57,993 nucleotides of DNA from Clostridia bacterium (GTDB taxonomy: Bacteria; Bacillota; Clostridia; Oscillospirales; Acutalibacteraceae): positions 1 to 57,993 of the forward strand of contig JAFQWE010000003.1 of NCBI GenBank assembly GCA_017407645.1, in the 5' to 3' direction. A model generated the notes under the pieces. The model saw nothing but the letters and a program-made list of their open reading frames with translations. It did no database searches and was not told the DNA's origin. Position 1 is the stretch's first letter. Every line of letters begins with the position of its first letter. The position numbers and the translations under genes are program-made. Positions 25,260 through 34,632 of the stretch are shown piece by piece.

Positions 25260-26351
25260 ATGCTTATTTCTAAAAAGAGTAAAGAAATTGTTGACGCTTG
25301 CCGTTTTTGTTGGATGTGCCGTCATATTTGCCCTATCGGTAACGCTACCGGTCAGGAGAGAAATACTGCCCGTGCAAGAGCACTGACCTTGTCTGTTGTT
25401 GAACGCGGCGCCGCTGAGCTTGAGGGCGGTATCATTGATAACGTATACGAGTGCGCCCTTTGCGGTGCTTGCACCAAAGAGTGCGTAACAGGTTGGGACC
25501 CCGTTAAGTTCACCAAAGAAACCAGAAACGAGATTGCCCTTACCGGAAAGCTTCCTGCATACGTTGAAAAGATGCTTGATAATATTGACGAGACGGGCAA
25601 CGTCTATGGCAAAACCGAGTTTTGCCCCTGTCTTGCAGAGGCTGCCGCAGACCTAGCCGCAATGACCGATACCCTTTTCTTCATTGGTACTGATGCTCGT
25701 TGTAAGGCCACTGATAAGGCTGCAGGCGCCGTTAAGCTGCTTAAAGCCGCAGGTGTTAAGTTTACCGTTCTTGCTGACGAGGCAGACAGTGGCTACCACC
25801 TTGATTTTCTTGTTGGCGCCGCTGACGAGACCAAGGCTGCTATGACTAAATGCGCCGAAATGCTTAACAAGTTTAAGACTGTTGTTTGCTATGACCCTGC
25901 TGATGCAAAGGTTATGCTTCGCGAGTACAAGGAGTGGGGAATTGAGGTTACTGCTGAAGTTAAGACCTTCACCTCTTTCCTTGCAGAAAAGATTGCCGAC
26001 GGCACCATTAAGCCTGCAAAGACCGACAAGACCCTTTATTTCCAAGACCCCGCACTTCTTGCCCGTGACCTTGAAGAGACTGACGCCGCCCGCACAGTTC
26101 TTTCTGCTTGCGGTGAGGTTAAAGAGATGCTTCTTTACGGCAAGGACGTTATGTGGGCAGGCTCAACCCTTATGAACGAGTATTTGCCCAAGGTTATGAC
26201 CCTTACTGCATCACGCCGTTTTGACGACCTTAAGCACGTAGGCGGCAAGGTAATGGTTACCGCAAGCCCCTCTGAGTACGCTGTACTCAAGGCAGTAAAG
26301 CCCGACGATTGCGAGCTTTACACCATTGAGGAGGTTGTGGCAGGATGTTAG
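25260..26351 (+). CDS. Fe-S electron-transfer subunit (GlcF-like)
   Basis: The protein has 363 residues. Two ferredoxin-like motifs lie in the first 80 residues (CRFCWMCRHICPIGN and CALCGACTKECVTGWDP). The remainder is a divergent heterodisulfide/GlcF-like region without clear CCG cysteine boxes. It should accept electrons from the FAD oxidase encoded just upstream (14-base gap, AAGGAGG site) and pass them to the ETF or a membrane carrier. Loss of the classical CCG motifs makes it shorter and simpler than a typical GlcF. Its stop overlaps the aldolase start by seven bases. Confidence 0.85.
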   Translation: MLISKKSKEIVDACRFCWMCRHICPIGNATGQERNTARARALTLSVVERGAAELEGGIIDNVYECALCGACTKECVTGWDPVKFTKETRNEIALTGKLPAYVEKMLDNIDETGNVYGKTEFCPCLAEAAADLAAMTDTLFFIGTDARCKATDKAAGAVKLLKAAGVKFTVLADEADSGYHLDFLVGAADETKAAMTKCAEMLNKFKTVVCYDPADAKVMLREYKEWGIEVTAEVKTFTSFLAEKIADGTIKPAKTDKTLYFQDPALLARDLEETDAARTVLSACGEVKEMLLYGKDVMWAGSTLMNEYLPKVMTLTASRRFDDLKHVGGKVMVTASPSEYAVLKAVKPDDCELYTIEEVVAGC

Positions 26352-27172
26352 TAGACATCAATTATGTTCTTGATATGGCAGAAAAGGGCGGCTATGCCGT
26401 CCCTGCCTTGAACGTATACAATCTTGAAACCGTTATGGGTGTTATTGCCGCCGCTGAGGAGGCAAAGAGTCCCGTTATTTTGCAGTGCTATTCCCGTCTT
26501 TTCACCAATGAAGAGGGATATTACGCTGCTCCCATCATCATTGCCGCCGCTAAAAAGGCAAGTGTTCCCGTTGCATTCCACCTTGACCACGGCGCAGGCC
26601 GCAAGGAAGTTCAGCGCGCACTTCGCAGTGGCGCAACCGGCATTATGATTGACGGAAGCACCCTTCCTTTTGACGAAAACGTTGCAATTACAAAGAGCGT
26701 AGTAGACGATTGCGCCGCAATCGGTGTTCCCGTTGAGGGTGAGCTTGGTCACATCGGCGTTGCTAAAGACGGCGTTTCTACCGAATACACCCGCGTTGAC
26801 GAGGCAGTTGATTTTGTTAATAAAACAGGCGTTTCTTGCCTTGCAATTATGGTTGGTACCGCTCACGGCAAATATGCTCAGGCTCCCGTATTGGCAATCG
26901 ACCGCATTGCCGAAATTCACGCCGCCACCAAGGCTCATCTTGTGCTTCACGGCGGTTCAGGTGTTCCCGACGAGCAGATTAAAGCCGCTATTAAGGCAGG
27001 TATTGTTAAAATCAACTTCAGTACCGACCTTTGCCTTACCTTTATTAACAAGATTTTTGAGACTTCTCGCGATAAGATTGCTATTGATATGTTTATGAAA
27101 GAGGCAGTTGAGGCAGTTAAGCAGTTTGCGCTTGGTTGCATTAGATTGCTTGGCTCAGAGGGTAAAGCATGA
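26345..27172 (+). CDS. Class II fructose-bisphosphate aldolase family (GatY/KbaY/IolJ-like)
   Basis: The protein has 275 residues with the Zn-dependent aldolase signatures: NVYNLETVMGVIAAAEE, the zinc histidines in FHLDHGAGRKEV, GIMIDGSTLPFDENV, VEGELGHIG, VGTAHGKY and LHGGSGVPD. It cleaves a ketose phosphate to dihydroxyacetone phosphate and an aldehyde. IolJ, of the same family, cleaves the phosphorylated product of the IolB-IolC branch; both an iolB gene and a PfkB kinase follow, so this role is plausible. It overlaps the Fe-S gene at its start and the kinase gene at its end by a few bases. Confidence 0.92.
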   Translation: MLVDINYVLDMAEKGGYAVPALNVYNLETVMGVIAAAEEAKSPVILQCYSRLFTNEEGYYAAPIIIAAAKKASVPVAFHLDHGAGRKEVQRALRSGATGIMIDGSTLPFDENVAITKSVVDDCAAIGVPVEGELGHIGVAKDGVSTEYTRVDEAVDFVNKTGVSCLAIMVGTAHGKYAQAPVLAIDRIAEIHAATKAHLVLHGGSGVPDEQIKAAIKAGIVKINFSTDLCLTFINKIFETSRDKIAIDMFMKEAVEAVKQFALGCIRLLGSEGKA

Positions 27173-28080
27173 GTGATATAATCGGAATCGGTGCCAGCGT
27201 ATACGATACGCTGATGACCGTTGAAAGCTATCCCAACGAGGATACAAAAATGATGGCAACCTCCACCAAGATTATGGCAGGCGGCCCCGTTGCAACAGGA
27301 ATTGTTGCCTCGGTTAAATTGGGTGCCAGTGCATCTTATATGGGTTGCCTTGGTGACGACGTTTTCGGCAACTATATGTTTGATGACTTTGCTCATTGGG
27401 GTGTAGGCACCGAATGTATCGTCAGAAAAAAGGGCGTTGTGTCCTTCCACTCGGTTGTGCTGCTTAACACTACCGATGCCACGCGCACTTGTGTGTGGAA
27501 CAAGGGTACTATCCCCGAAATCACCCCCGACGAGCTTAACTACGACGCCATAAAGGATGCAAAAATTCTGCATCTTGACGGCCATCAGCTTAAAGCCGCC
27601 ATTGCCGCCGCAAAATTTGCCAAGGCAAAGGGCGTTAAGGTGTCTCTTGACGCAGGCGGCATCTATCCCGGCATTGAGGAGTTGCTGCCTTTGGTGGATT
27701 ATCTTATTCCATCAGAGGAGTTTGCCCTTAAAATCACGGGGGAGACTGATGCCGACAGAGCGGCAAAGGTGCTTTTTGAAAAGTACAGTCCTGAATTTGT
27801 AGTTATTACACAGGGCAAACGGGGCGGCATCATTTATGACGGTCAGCTTCGTCGCTATCCCATTTATGACGGCCCCTCAATCGACTCTAACGGCGCAGGT
27901 GACGTTTTCCACGGCGCCTTTATCGCAGGCAAGATTAAGGGCTTTGACAATTACAGCTGTTGCTGTTTTGCCAGTGCCGTATCAGGCCTTAAATGTGCAA
28001 AGGTTGGCGCCCGTGAAGGTACCCCTACCTTTGACGAAACAATGAAATTTCTTGACAGTATAGGAGTGACACTCAAATGA
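27169..28080 (+). CDS. PfkB family carbohydrate kinase
   Basis: This 303-residue ribokinase-fold enzyme has the N-terminal signature MAGGPVATGIVASVKLGA and the C-terminal ATP/anion-hole motif SIDSNGAGDVFHGAFIAGK with its catalytic Asp. It phosphorylates a sugar or deoxy-sugar acid. Between a class II aldolase and IolB it matches the position of IolC (5-dehydro-2-deoxygluconate kinase), but sequence reading alone cannot separate IolC, KdgK and fructokinase. It overlaps both neighbours by four bases (ATGA), indicating strong coupling. Confidence 0.9.
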   Translation: MSDIIGIGASVYDTLMTVESYPNEDTKMMATSTKIMAGGPVATGIVASVKLGASASYMGCLGDDVFGNYMFDDFAHWGVGTECIVRKKGVVSFHSVVLLNTTDATRTCVWNKGTIPEITPDELNYDAIKDAKILHLDGHQLKAAIAAAKFAKAKGVKVSLDAGGIYPGIEELLPLVDYLIPSEEFALKITGETDADRAAKVLFEKYSPEFVVITQGKRGGIIYDGQLRRYPIYDGPSIDSNGAGDVFHGAFIAGKIKGFDNYSCCCFASAVSGLKCAKVGAREGTPTFDETMKFLDSIGVTLK

Positions 28081-28865
28081 ATTTAAAGAAAACTTGGGAT
28101 TTTAAAAATGGCATTTCCGATATTTACGTTAAAGGCGAATGTCAGTGCAATATGCTTGAGGTTGCCTGTGTCAAGCTTGCTCCCGGTGAAAGCGCATCCT
28201 TTGACGAGCAGGACAAAGAATATGCCGTAATCATCCTTGGCGGTACTGCCGACGTTGTTGGCGACGGCTTTGAGTTCAAGGGTGTTGGCAAGCGTGCTAC
28301 CGTTTTTGACGGCAACGCATCGGCAGTTTACATTCCTCGCAACAAAAAGTTCACCCTTACAGGTGTAACCGAGGTTACTATTGCAGTTGGCAAGTCTCCT
28401 GCTAAAAAGGACTTTGAGCCTAAGCTTGTTCAACCCGAAGACGGCATTGTTAAGGTTATGGGCAAGCCCGGTTGGACCCGTACTGCCAACTTTATCGTTG
28501 ACGAGCGTGTTGACGCCAACCTTATCTATGTTGGTGAGTGTTGGGTAGAGGGCGGCAACTGGGCATCCTTCCCACCCCACAAGCACGACGAGGATAATAT
28601 GCCTACCGAGGGCTTCCTTGAAGAGATTTACTACTTTGAGTACGACAAGCCCACAGGCTTTGGTATTCAAAAGGTTTACACCGCAGACCGCTCTATTGAC
28701 GAAACCTACACCGTTGAAAACGGCGATTGGGTAGAGATTCCCCGCGGTTATCATCCCTGCCACGTAGCCCCCGGCTACCGCAACTACTATTTGTGGATTA
28801 TGGCAGGCGAAAACAGAGGCTTCTTTATGACCTCTGACCCCGACCACGCTTGGCTTAACAAGTAA
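28077..28865 (+). CDS. iolB: 5-deoxy-glucuronate isomerase (IolB)
   Basis: This 262-residue bicupin has the IolB metal site PPHKHDEDNMP (H168, H170), the downstream Glu in EGFLEEIYYFEY and a His in GYHPCHVAPGY. IolB converts 5-deoxy-D-glucuronate to 5-dehydro-2-deoxy-D-gluconate in the myo-inositol pathway. The rest of the classic pathway (IolG, IolE, IolD) is absent from this operon, so its substrate here may be a related uronate. It overlaps the kinase gene by four bases. A hairpin separates it from the GH36 gene. Confidence 0.9.
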   Translation: MNLKKTWDFKNGISDIYVKGECQCNMLEVACVKLAPGESASFDEQDKEYAVIILGGTADVVGDGFEFKGVGKRATVFDGNASAVYIPRNKKFTLTGVTEVTIAVGKSPAKKDFEPKLVQPEDGIVKVMGKPGWTRTANFIVDERVDANLIYVGECWVEGGNWASFPPHKHDEDNMPTEGFLEEIYYFEYDKPTGFGIQKVYTADRSIDETYTVENGDWVEIPRGYHPCHVAPGYRNYYLWIMAGENRGFFMTSDPDHAWLNK

Positions 28866-28884
28866 TATTTCACGGCGAAATGAA

Positions 28885-28923
28885 TCCGCCGCCGACTTTT
28901 TCGGTTGGCGGCGGACGTTTTAA
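28885..28923 (+). terminator. Intra-operon hairpin, possible partial terminator
   Basis: A G/C-rich 12-bp stem (28885-28896 with 28904-28915, one G-U) closes a TTTTTCG loop and is followed by CGTTTTAATTT. It probably attenuates transcription or stabilises mRNA ends between iolB and the GH36 gene. Confidence 0.5.
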
Positions 28924-28935
28924 TTTGGAGGAGTT

Positions 28936-31029
28936 ATGTTATCTTTACAATTTAACAACAAAGCCACCTTATGTTTAAAGGGCACCCCCCTTTTTGATAA
29001 TATTGAGATTGAAATCAACTACCGCACAGGCAAAAAAGCCATTCTCACCCCCACGAAAGAGGAAAAGGGCAAAATCATCTTTTCTGCAGAGGGTGGGGAT
29101 AGTCTTTGCCTTTACGGTGTAAAAATAAATGACGCATTTATACTTAAAATAGAGGGTGAGTTAATCCACAACCACACCCTTGAGCCTACCGCCTTTGCGG
29201 AGCAAGATTCCTTTAGTCTGCGCTTTAAGTCGGCTAAAGTTCAAGGTATTATGGCAAATTATCAGCACTCACCTTGGTGGACTCGTCCTGCCTTTGCCGA
29301 CAAGGTGGAATCGGTGCCTGAAAAGACCATATCTATGCTTATGGATATGGGTGAGGAGTATATTCACGCCTATCCAATGTGCGACGATATTTATAAAACC
29401 CACCTTGTCGGTGAGGGTGACTCTGCCCGTTTGGTTGCAACGGTAGGTTGCGACGGTCACAGCAAGGTTGACGGCGTGCTTATGGCAATCGGCGTAGGAA
29501 ACGACCCCTACAAGACCGTTCACGACACTATGGAAGCAGGCTTTAGCGCCGTTAAAGAGTCTATTCCGCTTAAAGAGGGCAGAAAGGATATAGAGGCACT
29601 TGGACTGCTTGGCTGGTGCACCTATGACGCCTTTTACCGCGAGGTTACTCACGATAAAATTATTGAAAAGTTAAAAGAGTTTAAGGCAAAAAATATTCCT
29701 ATAAAGATGCTTCTTATTGACAGCGGTTGGTTTGTTCACAACGGTGACGGCACCAAGGGTAACGCCATAGTAGATTTGCGTGCTAACCCCGAAAAATTCC
29801 CCAAGGGATTAAAAGGGCTTATTGACGAGGCAAAAAGGGACTACGGCATTGAAAAGGTAGGCATCTGGCACGGACTGCCTGTTATGTGGCAGGGTATTGT
29901 AAAGGGCTCTTATGCTTGGGAGCAAACCCGAGATTTTCTGTGCGAGTTAAACAGTGGTATGTGCTACCCCTCATTAGAGCGTGAAAAGGCATTCGGATTT
30001 TACAACTATTGGCACACCTATCTGAAGCGTGAGGGAATTGATTTTATCAAGGTTGATTTGCAAGGTGAGGTATCTATGTACTCTCACGGCATCAAAAACG
30101 TGAATGAGGCGCTTAAGGCGGTTCACGCAGGCTTTGAGGCAAGCGCCGCTCTCCATTTTGGCGGAGACGTTATCAACTGTATGGGTATGCCTCAAGAGAA
30201 CGTGCAGTCTCGCATTATGACGGGTGTCGCCCGTAACAGTGACGATTTCTTCCCCAACAAAGAAAACGGCTTTAGCGAGCACTTTTTACAAAACGGATAC
30301 AACTCCGTATATCACGGACAGATTTATTTTTGCGACTTCGATATGTGGTGGACCAAGCACGAATCGGCTCACCAAAGCGCTATTTTGCGTGCAGTGAGCG
30401 GCGGTCCCGTATACGTAAGCGACCCGATTGGCAACACCATTCCTGATGAGCTTATTCGTCATGCCGATAGCAAGGGCGAGCTTTACCGTTGCGATTTGAA
30501 TGGTACCATTTGCCGCGACAACTTGTTCAGTGACCCGTCAAAAGACGGCACCCTTGCCAAAATGTTTAACCGCAGCGGTGATGCAGGTCTTGTTGCCGCC
30601 TTCAATACCGACAGTGAGGGCAAAACCGTGTCGGGCTATGTAAAAGCCGCCGATGCCGAGGGTATTGACGGGGATGAGTTTTTGTGCTATCTTTCAAACA
30701 GTGATACCTTTAAACTGGTTAAAAAGCAGGATAAGATTCCCCTTACACTCAACAAAAATGAGGGTGAGTTGGCAGTCTTCACTCCTGTAAAGGATGGCTT
30801 TGCGGCACTTGGTCTTACCGACAAATACGTAAGCCCTGCTACCGTAATTTACAGTGAGCCACGCTTTGCACTTATTACCGAAGGGGGCAGTTTTGCCTTT
30901 TACAGTAAAGAGGCGGTAAATTCAGTTGTTGCAGACGGCAAAAAGGTGCCCTTTAAATCAGTTGGTGAGGGAATATACGTGGCGCAAATCCCATCTTCCG
31001 ACGGGGATATCAGCGTTGAAATTGAGTGA
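28936..31029 (+). CDS. Glycoside hydrolase family 36 (Sip1/raffinose-synthase-like alpha-galactosidase)
   Basis: The protein has 697 residues and no signal peptide, so it should act in the cytoplasm. The TIM barrel carries LLIDSGWFVHNGDG, GIWHGLPVMWQG, the nucleophile region DFIKVDLQGEVSMYS, then CMGMPQENVQSRIMTGVARNSDDF with a probable acid/base Asp, and VSGGPVYVSDPIG. This is the pattern of GH36 raffinose synthase/seed-imbibition (Sip1) proteins, which act on alpha-galactosides such as galactinol or raffinose. With iolB in the operon, galactinol (galactosyl-inositol) would be an attractive substrate, but that is inference. GGAGG precedes the ATG. Confidence 0.85.
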   Translation: MLSLQFNNKATLCLKGTPLFDNIEIEINYRTGKKAILTPTKEEKGKIIFSAEGGDSLCLYGVKINDAFILKIEGELIHNHTLEPTAFAEQDSFSLRFKSAKVQGIMANYQHSPWWTRPAFADKVESVPEKTISMLMDMGEEYIHAYPMCDDIYKTHLVGEGDSARLVATVGCDGHSKVDGVLMAIGVGNDPYKTVHDTMEAGFSAVKESIPLKEGRKDIEALGLLGWCTYDAFYREVTHDKIIEKLKEFKAKNIPIKMLLIDSGWFVHNGDGTKGNAIVDLRANPEKFPKGLKGLIDEAKRDYGIEKVGIWHGLPVMWQGIVKGSYAWEQTRDFLCELNSGMCYPSLEREKAFGFYNYWHTYLKREGIDFIKVDLQGEVSMYSHGIKNVNEALKAVHAGFEASAALHFGGDVINCMGMPQENVQSRIMTGVARNSDDFFPNKENGFSEHFLQNGYNSVYHGQIYFCDFDMWWTKHESAHQSAILRAVSGGPVYVSDPIGNTIPDELIRHADSKGELYRCDLNGTICRDNLFSDPSKDGTLAKMFNRSGDAGLVAAFNTDSEGKTVSGYVKAADAEGIDGDEFLCYLSNSDTFKLVKKQDKIPLTLNKNEGELAVFTPVKDGFAALGLTDKYVSPATVIYSEPRFALITEGGSFAFYSKEAVNSVVADGKKVPFKSVGEGIYVAQIPSSDGDISVEIE

Positions 31030-31038
31030 GGTTAGGTT

Positions 31039-32508
31039 ATGAAATATTTACTTGGTATTGATTTTGGCGGCGGTGCTTCAAAGGCTACTTTGCTTTCGGC
31101 AGAGGGCAAAATTGTTGCCACCAATTCGGTGGAATATCCCTCTTACTATCCCAAGCAGGGCTATGTTGAGCAAAAGCCGATTGACTGGTATCTTGCGACA
31201 AAAGAAAACATCGCAAGCCTTTTAAAACAAAGCGGAGTCAACCCTGCCGATATTGAGGCGGTCTCTTTTGATGCCGCCACCCACACTGCCGTACTTCTTG
31301 ACGGCGATTATAATGTGGTGCGCGACTCTATCTATTGGTCAGATAGCCGCTCAACTAAAGAGAGCGCCTATCTGCGCGAGCATCACGGCGACCTTATCCG
31401 CTCCCTTGCGCTTCACTCTGCTGATACAATTTGGACCTTGCCCCAAATGATGTGGCTTAAAAACAACGAGCCCGATACGTATAAAAAAATTAAGCATATT
31501 TTGTTTCCAAAGGATTATGTGCGCTACCTCTTTACAGGTGTTGCCTGCACCGATTATATTGAGGCAGAGGGCAGTATGTTCTTTGATTTCAACACACTTT
31601 CTTGGTCAAAAGAGCTGTGCGCCCTTATCGACCTTGATATGAGCCTTTTGCCTGAGGTTGTGGCACCTACCGATATTGTTGGCACTGTTACGGCACGTGC
31701 CGCCGCAGATACAGGTCTTAAAGAGGGCACAAAGGTGGTTTGCGGCACTACCGATACCGCAATGGAGGTTTTTGCATCGGGTGCCGTTTCAAAGGGCAAT
31801 TGCTCGGTTAAGCTTGCCACTGCAGGCAGAATTTGTGTTGTTACCGACAAGGCATTCCCCGACAGAGATATAATCAACTATTCTCACGTTGTTAAAGGCT
31901 TGTGGTACCCCGGTACTGCCACCAAGGCTTGTGCCTCTTCATACAGATGGTACCGCGACACCTTTGGGGGTGATTATAAGGAGCTTGATGCAGGCGCATC
32001 ACAAATCCCCGTTGGCAGTGAGGGACTTTTCTATCACCCCTATATAAACGGCGAGCTTACCCCCTATGCTGACCCGTTGCTTTGCGGCTCTTTCGTGGGT
32101 ATTCGCACCAATCATACCAAGGCCCACTTCTCTCGCGCAGTTATGGAGGGTGTGGCAATGAGCCTTATGGACTCTGCCCGGGTTATTGAACGCCTTGGCA
32201 TTGCTCACGATAACAGTGCCGCTATTATCGGCGGCGGCGCATACAGTCCTCTGTGGCGTCAGATTGTTGCCGACGCGCTTAATATGGAGCTTCGTCTGAA
32301 CGAAAACAGTGACTCCTCTTTCGGTACTGCAATGCTTGCAGGCGTTGCAACGGGTGTGTTTGAGTCCTTTGAACAGGTGGCGCAAAAGTGCATTATACCT
32401 GCAAAGATTACTACTCCCAACCCCGAAAACACCGAAAAATATCAAAAAATGTTTGAAACCTACCGTGCCGTACACGATGCATTGGCACCCATCTATCACA
32501 ACAGGTGA
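31039..32508 (+). CDS. FGGY family carbohydrate kinase (xylulokinase-like)
   Basis: This 489-residue kinase has the two actin-fold halves: YLLGIDFGGGASKATLLSAEG at the N-terminus, YWSDSRSTKES, the central CGTTDTAMEVFASGAV, and SAAIIGGGAYSPLWRQIVADAL with ATP-binding glycines near residue 400. Xylulokinase is the closest type by overall pattern (DxGTxxxK-like start, GGGAxSxxWxQ). It could phosphorylate the ketose produced by the FucI-like isomerase. It starts nine bases after the GH36 stop. Confidence 0.9.
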   Translation: MKYLLGIDFGGGASKATLLSAEGKIVATNSVEYPSYYPKQGYVEQKPIDWYLATKENIASLLKQSGVNPADIEAVSFDAATHTAVLLDGDYNVVRDSIYWSDSRSTKESAYLREHHGDLIRSLALHSADTIWTLPQMMWLKNNEPDTYKKIKHILFPKDYVRYLFTGVACTDYIEAEGSMFFDFNTLSWSKELCALIDLDMSLLPEVVAPTDIVGTVTARAAADTGLKEGTKVVCGTTDTAMEVFASGAVSKGNCSVKLATAGRICVVTDKAFPDRDIINYSHVVKGLWYPGTATKACASSYRWYRDTFGGDYKELDAGASQIPVGSEGLFYHPYINGELTPYADPLLCGSFVGIRTNHTKAHFSRAVMEGVAMSLMDSARVIERLGIAHDNSAAIIGGGAYSPLWRQIVADALNMELRLNENSDSSFGTAMLAGVATGVFESFEQVAQKCIIPAKITTPNPENTEKYQKMFETYRAVHDALAPIYHNR

Positions 32509-32512
32509 TTAA

Positions 32513-33883
32513 ATGAAAATTGTTGTTTGTGTTAAAGAAACTGAAGGGGAGTTAAGCCCCTTTGACCAAAGCGCAGTTGAATGTGCCCTTGAACTGAGTG
32601 ATGACGTAACGGTTATCTCTATGGGCAGACCCTCTGCAAAGGATGTGCTGCTTCGTCTTACGCGGCTTGGTTGCAAGGCGGTGCTTCTTACCGATTCTGC
32701 CTTTGCAGGAGCCGACACCCTTGCCACTGCATACGCTTTAAGTCTTGCGGTAAAAAGGATTGGCGCAGATTTGATTATATGCGGCAGACAGTCGGTTGAC
32801 GGTGACACCGCACAGACGGGCCCTGCTCTTGCCACTATGCTTGGTTACTCCCTTGCCACCAACGTTATGGATTTTAAGGCAGATGAGGAGCAAATCACCC
32901 TTTCTACCCGTATGGGTGAATGCACCCTTGATTATCCCGCTCTTATTACTGTGGAGCGCATCCGCAATCTGCGGTTTGCCAAGCTTCGCAGCAAGTTGGA
33001 TGAGGTAGAGGTGTTGTCGGCTCAGGATATTGGTGCCGATATTAGCCGATGCGGTCTTAAAGGCTCACCGACCCGTGTGATGAAAACCTTTGAAAGTGCC
33101 GTGGGCAAGCGCAAGTGTAAATTTATTCAGCCAAATGAACTTGAGGACGTTATACAAGAAGGGCTTAAAAAAAGAGCAGAAAAGCTTGCTCCCACAGTCA
33201 GCCAAACCCCACTAACCCTTGTTTGGTGCGTGGGTGAGGAGGTAGTCTCTGCCGCAAAGACTGTGGCAAAAGAGATTAAGGTTATCCCTCGCGACAGTGC
33301 CGAAAGACTTGCCGAGATTATAAAGGAAAAGGGGTGCGAATTTGTCCTCTGGCCTGCAGATTTGTGGGGCAGAAGTGTGGCTCCGCAGGTACAGGCACTC
33401 CTTGACACAGGTCTTTGTGCCGACTGTACCGCCCTTGAAACCGACGGCAAGGATTTGTTTATGTACCGCCCTGCATTCAGTGGCACGTTGACGGCAAAAA
33501 TCCGATGTGCCACCCGTCCTGCAATGGCAACTGTCCGCCTTGCAAGCGGTGGTGATGCTCAGGTGATTCTTTCTTGCGGAAAAGGGGTAAAGGACATTTT
33601 GCCCCAAATGGAAGCGGCAGCAAATAATATGGGCGCCCAGCTTGCAGGCTCCCGCGGAATTGTAGACAGTGGATATATGCCCTACTCTGCACAAATCGGT
33701 CTTACAGGCAGAAGTGTGGGGTGCGATGTGTATATTGCAGTGGGTATTTCGGGTGCAGTCCATCACACCTGCGCTCTTGACAGAGTGGGCACGGTTATTG
33801 CCATAAATCCCGATAAGGATGCCCGAATTTTTGAATATGCTGACTATGGCATTGTAGCCAGTGCAGAGGAGGTTTTTCTATGA
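32513..33883 (+). CDS. Fused electron transfer flavoprotein (EtfB-EtfA in one chain)
   Basis: The protein has 456 residues. About residues 1-205 are EtfB-like: MKIVVCVKETEG, then ICGRQSVDGDTAQTGPALA and YPALITVERIRNLRFAKLRS. About residues 215-456 are EtfA-like, with the FAD-binding C-terminus complete (GSRGIVDSGYMPYSAQIGLTG, AVGISGAVHHTCALDRVGTVIAIN, then EYADYGIVAS). ETFs are normally two chains of about 260 and 330 residues, so this is a compact fusion. It should shuttle electrons from the operon's FAD/Fe-S oxidase. No frameshift is seen and both halves look functional. It starts four bases after the kinase stop. Confidence 0.9.
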   Translation: MKIVVCVKETEGELSPFDQSAVECALELSDDVTVISMGRPSAKDVLLRLTRLGCKAVLLTDSAFAGADTLATAYALSLAVKRIGADLIICGRQSVDGDTAQTGPALATMLGYSLATNVMDFKADEEQITLSTRMGECTLDYPALITVERIRNLRFAKLRSKLDEVEVLSAQDIGADISRCGLKGSPTRVMKTFESAVGKRKCKFIQPNELEDVIQEGLKKRAEKLAPTVSQTPLTLVWCVGEEVVSAAKTVAKEIKVIPRDSAERLAEIIKEKGCEFVLWPADLWGRSVAPQVQALLDTGLCADCTALETDGKDLFMYRPAFSGTLTAKIRCATRPAMATVRLASGGDAQVILSCGKGVKDILPQMEAAANNMGAQLAGSRGIVDSGYMPYSAQIGLTGRSVGCDVYIAVGISGAVHHTCALDRVGTVIAINPDKDARIFEYADYGIVASAEEVFL

Positions 33884-34503
33884 ATAAAAAGTACGTTGCG
33901 CTGACCTTTGATGACGGCCCTCGCGCGCCTATGATTGAAATGATTGACAAGTTTACTGCAGTTGGCGGTCACGCTACCTTTTTGGTGGTGGGTACTCAAA
34001 TTAACGAGAATAATGACAGCCGCATTCAGCACGCTATTGAGGCAGGCTGTGAGTTGGGCGGTCACTCATACCGCCATATCAGTCTTAACAAGGTGGAAGA
34101 CCCTGCAGTTATCGAAGCAAATCTCAGGGCGCCCTTTGATATTGTGAAGGCGCGCTATAACTATGATATGGCAATCACCCGTTTGCCCAATCACGCCGCC
34201 AACGATTTGGTGTTTGAGATTGCGCAAAAACTGAATATGCCACTTATCGGCACGGGTATGAATGGCGCGTCTGATTGGAATCCCGAAGTGCCTGCCGAGG
34301 AAATTGCTCCCAAGGTTATTGCTTCTGCCTATGACGGCGGTATTTGTTGTCTGCACGTTAACGAGCGCACCTGCAAGGCTCTTGACACCATTTTGCCTAC
34401 CCTTAAGGAGCAAGGCTATGAATTTGTTACAGTAAGTGAATTGTTTAAGATTAAGAACTTCACACCGCCTTATTTTGAACAGATTAAGGGAACAACTAAA
34501 TAA
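33880..34503 (+). CDS. Polysaccharide deacetylase family (NodB) protein
   Basis: This 207-residue cytoplasmic protein (no signal) begins YVALTFDDGPRAPMIEMIDKF, with the catalytic TFDDGP motif, and has the metal-site HxxxH in GGHSYRHISL. The C-terminal part keeps a His in CCLHVNERT. NodB enzymes remove N-acetyl groups from amino sugars. Found inside a sugar operon without export signals, it may act on an intracellular acetylated substrate. It overlaps the ETF stop by four bases and is the last gene of the operon. Confidence 0.9.
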   Translation: MNKKYVALTFDDGPRAPMIEMIDKFTAVGGHATFLVVGTQINENNDSRIQHAIEAGCELGGHSYRHISLNKVEDPAVIEANLRAPFDIVKARYNYDMAITRLPNHAANDLVFEIAQKLNMPLIGTGMNGASDWNPEVPAEEIAPKVIASAYDGGICCLHVNERTCKALDTILPTLKEQGYEFVTVSELFKIKNFTPPYFEQIKGTTK

Positions 34504-34632
34504 TTTTTGTAGTCATTTTAGCCCTCCCTCTACGGACACGCTTTGGTGCAGAGCATAATCTTTATAAAAAACTAAGAAATATTTAACCAAAACCAAAAAA
34601 ATCGGTAAAAAATCATACATAATTAAAGACTA

